A stretch of DNA of 64,000 nt from Nibrella saemangeumensis (GTDB taxonomy: Bacteria > Bacteroidota > Bacteroidia > Cytophagales > Spirosomataceae): NCBI RefSeq assembly GCF_039541915.1, contig NZ_BAABHD010000083.1:248001-312000 (forward strand). The letters are read 5' to 3'. Shown piece after piece: positions 58,819 through 64,000 of the stretch (positions are counted from its first letter, which is position 1; every line of letters begins with the position of its first letter). The translations under genes and the position numbers were made by a program. The notes under the pieces are model-generated. The model worked only from the letters and a program-made list of their open reading frames with translations, made no database searches and was not told the origin of the DNA.

Positions 58819-61800
58819 ATGAAAAAACATCTATGGCTTTGCCTGATCTGCATGTGCTATGCATTGAGTTACGGCCAGCAAAACCGGCTTACGGGCCGGA
58901 TCACCTCCGCCGACGATGGGCAGCCCTTGCCCGGTGTCAGTATTGTGGTGAAAGGGTCAACGATGGGCACCACTACCGACGCTAACGGAGCCTTTAGCCT
59001 GTCGGCACCTACCGATGCCCGGCTGGTTGTCTCGATGGTGGGCTATGCCAGTCAGGAGATAGCGGTGGGCAACCGGTCCCGGATTGACCTGGTTCTCTCC
59101 CCTGACCAGCGGCAACTTGATGAAGTCGTGGTGGTCGGCTTTGGTACACAGACCCGGCGCGATCTGACCGGCTCGGTTTCCTCCATCAAACCCGAACAAA
59201 TCAGTCAAATTCCAACCGCCAACTTCCAGTCGGCTTTGCAGGGGTTAGCCCCGGGGCTCAACATCGTTAGCGCGAGTGGGGCTGCGGGCGCACCACCCCG
59301 GGTTCGTATTCGGGGTAGCGGGTCCATTTACTCCAATGGCGAACCCCTGTACATCATCGACGGCGTTCCGGTTGATTCGGATAACTCCGGGTTGTTTGGC
59401 CAGACATCGCGGGGCGGAGCCCCTTCCAACCCGATGGCAAACATTGACCCCAATGATATTGAGAGCCTGGAAGTGCTGAAAGATGCCGCAGCCAGTGCCA
59501 TTTACGGAGCACGGGCGGCCAACGGCGTCATAATCATTACGACGAAGAAAGGCCGGGCCGGCAAAACGAAATTCAATGCGGGCCTGCAGCTGGGTACCTC
59601 GTCGCCGACAAATCGCCTGGCTTATGCAGACGGTACCACCTATATCCAATTGCGGGATGAGGCCATCCGCAATGCCGTAGGGAGCGGGCTGATCTTTAAC
59701 GGTTTGCCGGGTGGGGTAGCCACGCAATGGCAAAACGGGGGTTATGACCAATGGTTTAACAATCAGGTGCCGGCCGTAACGTTTAACCGTACCATTGCCG
59801 AGCAGGTAGCAGCCCAAAATATCAATCATTTCGACGACGTTTTCCGCGTCGGCAGCAACCGCCAGTTTACTATTTCGGCCCAGGGCGGTACCGAAAAGAC
59901 ACAGTTCTTCACCAGCGTCGGTCTTTACGATGAGCAGGGTATCATCCAGCGAAACGATTTCCGGCGCCTGAACGGGCGGGTGAACATCGACCACCAGGCC
60001 ACGTCGCGGTTAAAAATTGGGGTACAGCTCAACGCATCCTACACCAACAACGGCATGTTTCCGATGGGAGCCCCTTCTACCTTTGCCGGCGGCTTCGTAC
60101 CGGGCGGCTTCTTCACGGCCTCCACCGCTCTATTGCCTATTTTTCCGCGTCTGAACAACGACGGTACGTACTTTGCGCCGGCCCAGAATCTGAGTATGCT
60201 GGCTTATCGGGACAGAAGCCTGTTTTTCAACACAACGGAGAACCAGCGCTACCTGACTAATTTTTACGCAGACTATGAGCTGGCCAAAGGTCTTAGCTGG
60301 CGCAGTGAGGTTGGCAACGATTTTATTTATCAGCAGGTACGCTACTACCAGAACCCGCAGCTAACCGCCGGCGGACTACAGCAGGGCCTGCGGGGTATCA
60401 ACGATTTTCGCACCCGGTCGACCAACAATTTTAACTCGAACCACTACCTTACCTTTAACCGGACGCTGGCTAAGGCCCATGCCCTGAATGCCACGCTGGG
60501 GTTGCAGTATAACTACAACAATACCCAGTCCTCGTATATACAGTCGAACAATATTCCGTCTGCCCCTTCGCTGAATACCACGCAGGTAGCCGGCCTGGCT
60601 ACGTCGCAGAATCGTCTGGACGAGTTTGCCTTCCTGTCTTATTTCGCCAGGGTTAACTACAAGTTTCAGGACCGGTACCTGCTGAGCGTTTCGTACCGGG
60701 CCGACGGGTCGAGCCGGTTCGGGGCCAATAACCGGTACGCTTTTTTCCCGTCGGTATCGGGTGCCTGGGTGATGAGCGAAGAGCCGTTTCTGAAGGGGAA
60801 CAGTACCCTGACGTTTCTTAAACTACGGGCAAGCTGGGGGCTGAGCGGGAACTCCAATCCGGGCAGTATTGAACCCATCTCCTACGGCGGTTTTGGCATC
60901 GGGGCTGCTTTTTACGGCGATCACATCGGCTTTCCTTACCGGCGCGTCCCCGAACTGGCTAACCAGATTCGGTGGGAGCAGTCGGCGCTGACCGATGTGG
61001 CCATCGACTTTGGCTTTTTGAATGACCGCATCAACGGCACCCTGAACTATTACACCCGCAACACAACGGACCTGATTCTGGGCGTTACCCCGGCCCCGGC
61101 GGCCGGAATCATCGGGGGACGTAACTTTTTAAACATTGGGGCGCTGCGAAACAGCGGCTTTGAGGCTAACCTGGCGGCTAAAATCCTGACCGGAAAGCTG
61201 CGCTGGCAGGTTGACGTAAATGCCGCCTATAACCGGAACGGAATCACTGACCTGGGCGGGCTGCCTCCTACGGCGGTTGCCTTTAACCCCAACCGGGTAT
61301 TTGTCGGGATGCCACTGGCAACGTATTTCTTACCGCAGCAGATAGGTGTTGACCCGCAGACCGGTTACGAAATCTTTGCGGACCTCAAACGCAACGGCGA
61401 CGGTACGCCCCTGCTGGATGCCAACGGTTATCCTGAACATGACCTGGCGAAGCCCATCACGGTTGACTTCCTGGGCCGTATTGCCGGCACAACAACGAAC
61501 GTCAACTGGGAAAGTATTTCGGCACCTATTCGCAACAAACCCGGTCAGCCCTTCTGGACAGGCAGTGTGGGCAGCACGATTGGTTACAAAGGATTGTCAC
61601 TGAATGCGCTGTTTACCTACAGCCTCGGCGGGTGGATTTATGATGCCGGTGCCCGCGATCAGGCGTATATGCTGCAGGCCAACCGCAACATCCGGGCCCA
61701 GTTTGTCGAAGACCGCTGGCAGAAGCCGGGCGACGTGGCTACGAATCCCGGTCTGTACTTCAACCCGGTGTATGCTGGGCAAAACAGCACCCGCTTTTTA

Positions 61801-62076
61801 TACAACGGCGACTTCTGGCGACTGAGAAACCTGAGACTGGGGTATGACCTGCCCAGGGCGCTGGTCCAAAAGCTTCGGGTAGACCGGCTTAATGTGTTCG
61901 TGAACGGCACCAATCTGCTCACCTTCACCAAATTCCCTGGCTGGGACCCGGAGGTTGCCGGCCAGCTGGCTTATCAGGATTTCAACTTCCAGGGGCAGAA
62001 CCTCGGTCCCCTCCAGGTCAATAGTGACCCTCCTCAGGCCCGCACCTGGCTTATTGGTATCAACATCGGCTTCTAA
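58819..62076 (+). CDS. SusC/RagA-type TonB-linked outer membrane protein
   Basis: Outer-membrane barrel that imports nutrients with the SusD lipoprotein. The 1085 residues have a signal peptide ending near YALSYG, a carboxypeptidase-D regulatory-like domain (about 23-100: LTGRITSADDGQPLPGVSIVVKG), the plug with DEVVVVGFGTQTRRDLTGSV and YIIDGVPVDSDN, and a 22-strand barrel ending in the phenylalanine of WLIGINIGF. Full length, so the pair looks functional. The substrate is unknown. Confidence 0.93.
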   Translation: MKKHLWLCLICMCYALSYGQQNRLTGRITSADDGQPLPGVSIVVKGSTMGTTTDANGAFSLSAPTDARLVVSMVGYASQEIAVGNRSRIDLVLSPDQRQLDEVVVVGFGTQTRRDLTGSVSSIKPEQISQIPTANFQSALQGLAPGLNIVSASGAAGAPPRVRIRGSGSIYSNGEPLYIIDGVPVDSDNSGLFGQTSRGGAPSNPMANIDPNDIESLEVLKDAAASAIYGARAANGVIIITTKKGRAGKTKFNAGLQLGTSSPTNRLAYADGTTYIQLRDEAIRNAVGSGLIFNGLPGGVATQWQNGGYDQWFNNQVPAVTFNRTIAEQVAAQNINHFDDVFRVGSNRQFTISAQGGTEKTQFFTSVGLYDEQGIIQRNDFRRLNGRVNIDHQATSRLKIGVQLNASYTNNGMFPMGAPSTFAGGFVPGGFFTASTALLPIFPRLNNDGTYFAPAQNLSMLAYRDRSLFFNTTENQRYLTNFYADYELAKGLSWRSEVGNDFIYQQVRYYQNPQLTAGGLQQGLRGINDFRTRSTNNFNSNHYLTFNRTLAKAHALNATLGLQYNYNNTQSSYIQSNNIPSAPSLNTTQVAGLATSQNRLDEFAFLSYFARVNYKFQDRYLLSVSYRADGSSRFGANNRYAFFPSVSGAWVMSEEPFLKGNSTLTFLKLRASWGLSGNSNPGSIEPISYGGFGIGAAFYGDHIGFPYRRVPELANQIRWEQSALTDVAIDFGFLNDRINGTLNYYTRNTTDLILGVTPAPAAGIIGGRNFLNIGALRNSGFEANLAAKILTGKLRWQVDVNAAYNRNGITDLGGLPPTAVAFNPNRVFVGMPLATYFLPQQIGVDPQTGYEIFADLKRNGDGTPLLDANGYPEHDLAKPITVDFLGRIAGTTTNVNWESISAPIRNKPGQPFWTGSVGSTIGYKGLSLNALFTYSLGGWIYDAGARDQAYMLQANRNIRAQFVEDRWQKPGDVATNPGLYFNPVYAGQNSTRFLYNGDFWRLRNLRLGYDLPRALVQKLRVDRLNVFVNGTNLLTFTKFPGWDPEVAGQLAYQDFNFQGQNLGPLQVNSDPPQARTWLIGINIGF

Positions 62077-62097
62077 CCCTTTTCCATCGGTACATAT

Positions 62098-63750
62098 ATG
62101 AAAAAATTTATTGTACTCGCGCTGCTGGCCGTGGCAACCATCTTCAACGGCTGTAAGGACTTAGACCTGCCGCCAACCTCCGAACTCGCCTTCGATCTGG
62201 CCAACCAGAGTACCAGCAATCTGGAGGGTATTCTGAACGGGGGCTACGGCCGCCTGATTCAGATCGGGGCGGCTAATGCAGCCAACTCATCCTACTTTGA
62301 CCAGATTCTGTACGCGGAAGCCATGAGTGGCCGGAATACGGTTATCTCGTCGGCTGCGGGAGCCGGCCAGAATACCTTCCAGTTCCATAATTTCCTGATG
62401 CAGCCCAACAACAACCAGTTGTCTAACCTGTCGCGCAACCTGTACAGCATCGCGGCTATGGCCAATACGGTGCTTGAGCTGGCCACGCAAACTCCCCCGG
62501 CGGATGCCGACTTTGCCGGGCAGAAAGACCGGCTGATGGGTGAATCGTTTTTTATGCGGGGTACCGTGTTTTTTCTGACGACCCGCTTGTGGGCTCATCA
62601 GTTTGGTCATAACAGCACGGCTCCGGGTGGGGGCATTATGATACCGCTTGAGCGCTCCAAAGACGGCACGGTAGGCGTCTCCCGCGCTACCGTTGCCCAG
62701 AACTACGAACAGATTATCAAAGATCTCAGCGAAGCCGTTCGATTGCTGCCGGTAGCCTACGACCCGGTCGTTCATGGCAACTACCCCGCGTATCGCTTCC
62801 GGGCTACCAAAGCGGCTGCGCTGGCAATGCTGTCGCGGGTATACTTCCAGCAGGGCACCCGCGACAGCTATCAATTAGCGCTGGCGACCATCAACCGGGT
62901 GATTGGGTCTACGCCCGGAGCCATTACCGCTACGCCCGAAACCGGTAACCGGGTGTATACCTTACAGGCGGATGTAAAAGTGCCGTTCAGCAGCACCGGC
63001 TTTGTCACCCCGGCTAATAATACGGAGGAAATATTGAGGCTGGTGAATAACACCACCCCTACCCAGGGATACACGGCCGCTTCGCTGAGCCTGTCAAACG
63101 AGTCGGGAGGCAACCCGGCCAATACGGGGGCCACGCGCTGGTTTTTGAGACGGCCCACCCCCAACCCACCCCTGGCTTCGGCTGTCACGGCCAGCCCTTT
63201 ATTCGACGATGTGGTGAACGACCGGCGGTTTACCGAATTGACTCAGAACATTTCGCTGGTCGCTTCTATCGGGAACCAGCGGGTATCGCGCAAGTGGGGC
63301 CAACTGACGGGCTCGGCGGTAGGGCAGCTTAACTCCCCCATGCTCCGGTCGGCGGAACTGGTTATGACGCGGGCCGAAATTAATGCGGTGCAGGGTAACC
63401 TCGATGCGGCCTTAGCCGACTACAACCTCATTCGGCGTCGCGCCATTACGGGCTATACCAACCGCACGCTGTCGGGTATCGGCACCGGAACAGCCGCCGA
63501 CCTGCTGGCCGAAATTGTGCGCGAGCGGCAGCGTGAAATGCTGTTTGAGGGCGACGACTTCTGGGCCTGGAAACGCATGGGGGCGTTTAATGCGCAGAAT
63601 GCAGGTACGTACCCGGCGGCCGAAGTGGCTCCCCTGGTGCGGAGTGGGGTTACGCTCAACTGGAACAGCAACCGCACCCTGCTCAAATGGCACGTAGACG
63701 ACCTGACGCTTAATCCGCAACTCGGCACTACGGCCCAAAATCCTGATTAA
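62098..63750 (+). CDS. SusD/RagB-family nutrient-binding outer membrane lipoprotein
   Basis: The 550-residue lipoprotein has the lipobox IFNGC (Cys19) followed by Lys-Asp, which resembles the Bacteroidota lipoprotein surface-export signal. SusD-type TPR-like helices follow (SFFMRGTVFFLTTRLWAHQFG, AAALAMLSRVYFQQG, LLAEIVRERQREMLFEGDDFWAWKRMGAF). It acts as the lid of the SusC channel 22 bases upstream. Ligand unknown. A terminator follows. Confidence 0.92.
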   Translation: MKKFIVLALLAVATIFNGCKDLDLPPTSELAFDLANQSTSNLEGILNGGYGRLIQIGAANAANSSYFDQILYAEAMSGRNTVISSAAGAGQNTFQFHNFLMQPNNNQLSNLSRNLYSIAAMANTVLELATQTPPADADFAGQKDRLMGESFFMRGTVFFLTTRLWAHQFGHNSTAPGGGIMIPLERSKDGTVGVSRATVAQNYEQIIKDLSEAVRLLPVAYDPVVHGNYPAYRFRATKAAALAMLSRVYFQQGTRDSYQLALATINRVIGSTPGAITATPETGNRVYTLQADVKVPFSSTGFVTPANNTEEILRLVNNTTPTQGYTAASLSLSNESGGNPANTGATRWFLRRPTPNPPLASAVTASPLFDDVVNDRRFTELTQNISLVASIGNQRVSRKWGQLTGSAVGQLNSPMLRSAELVMTRAEINAVQGNLDAALADYNLIRRRAITGYTNRTLSGIGTGTAADLLAEIVRERQREMLFEGDDFWAWKRMGAFNAQNAGTYPAAEVAPLVRSGVTLNWNSNRTLLKWHVDDLTLNPQLGTTAQNPD

Positions 63751-63764
63751 TTATCGGTTGGTAT

Positions 63765-63803
63765 GAAGCAAGTAGACCTCCACGTTGAGGTCTGCTTCTT
63801 TGT
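63765..63803 (+). terminator. Terminator after the SusC/SusD operon
   Basis: AGACCTC (63774-63780) pairs with GAGGTCT (63787-63793), and outer GAAGC/GCTTC (63765-63769 with 63794-63798) extends it with a 4-nt bulge. TTTG follows. Confidence 0.65.
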
Positions 63804-63828
63804 TCCCTCATTCTTTAATCCTTACCGT

Positions 63829-64000
63829 ATGGTTACAGAAACATTGACAGACCAACTCGACGCTATTGACGAATACGAGCGCGAGCCGGTGCCCCAGGAA
63901 AAAACAAAAGATTTCCGAAGTTTTGTGAGTATGATGGCTGGCGAACACATAGCCGGTACTGAGTTTGTGATCGGGCCGCTGTTTGTGCTGCACGGGGTAT
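63829..64000 (+). CDS. N terminus of a probable nucleobase permease, cut by the window end
   Basis: Only 57 residues are inside the window. They begin MVTETLTDQLDAIDEYEREPVPQ and continue with SFVSMMAGEHIAGTEFVIGPLF, resembling the start of Bacteroidota purine-cytosine permease-like (NCS1-type) proteins, with the first membrane helix cut off at position 64000. This is remembered similarity from a short segment, so the family is tentative. Confidence 0.5.
   Translation, partial: MVTETLTDQLDAIDEYEREPVPQEKTKDFRSFVSMMAGEHIAGTEFVIGPLFVLHGV

Overview
The window is a chromosomal segment of a Bacteroidota bacterium, most probably order Cytophagales and close to Spirosoma and its relatives. Four things point there. 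Promoter-like sites fit the Bacteroidota pattern TTG-N17-23-TAnnTTTG, and start codons lack clear Shine-Dalgarno sites. The window carries gldG (gliding motility), a SusC/SusD pair and a DUF3467 gene between rpoC and rpsL. The gene order tuf-trpT-secE-nusG followed by merged str, S10, spc and alpha clusters is typical of the phylum. The genus is inferred from general resemblance only.

Positions 1-34480 hold the transcription and translation core, all on the plus strand: tuf, tRNA-Trp(CCA), secE, nusG, rplK, rplA, rplJ, rplL, rpoB, an unexpected polytopic membrane protein gene, rpoC, DUF3467, rpsL, rpsG, fusA, rpsJ, and then rplC through rplQ with secY, map, infA and rpoA. No adk lies between secY and map. 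Several hairpin terminators and promoters subdivide the cluster. After fusA, and again before rplC, promoter elements overlap inverted repeats.

Positions 34500-39620 hold carA, eno, a FtsB/DivIC-like gene, a low-molecular-weight phosphatase and gpmI. Positions 39620-58680 are mixed housekeeping and accessory genes on both strands: two lipoproteins, a lemA-TPM-TPM operon, DUF547, an SDR, prfA, a Tat-exported Gfo/Idh/MocA protein, DUF2809, RidA, mnmH, pdxJ, yqeY, cvpA, rlmN, a phosphate transporter, DUF1338, gldG and a membrane-anchored AraC regulator. Positions 58819-63750 hold a SusC/SusD nutrient-uptake pair, followed by the 5' end of a probable nucleobase permease cut by the window edge.

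The most unusual signal is intergenic. Several families of short, structured repeats occupy gaps next to start or stop codons, even inside ribosomal protein operons: (i) GGCAGTA-type heptamer arrays facing inverted copies at four loci, (ii) NNTTGAAT-type octamer arrays on both sides of yqeY, (iii) four short CCGGAAT-NNN-ATTCCGG palindromes between mnmH and pdxJ, and (iv) a near-perfect 33-bp inverted repeat between two convergent genes. At least two proteins (the lipoprotein at 39623 and PdxJ) take their last residues or stop codon from such repeats. The second outlier is the membrane protein gene between rpoB and rpoC. No phage, IS element, CRISPR array or rRNA is visible, and no gene-free stretch exceeds 300 bases.
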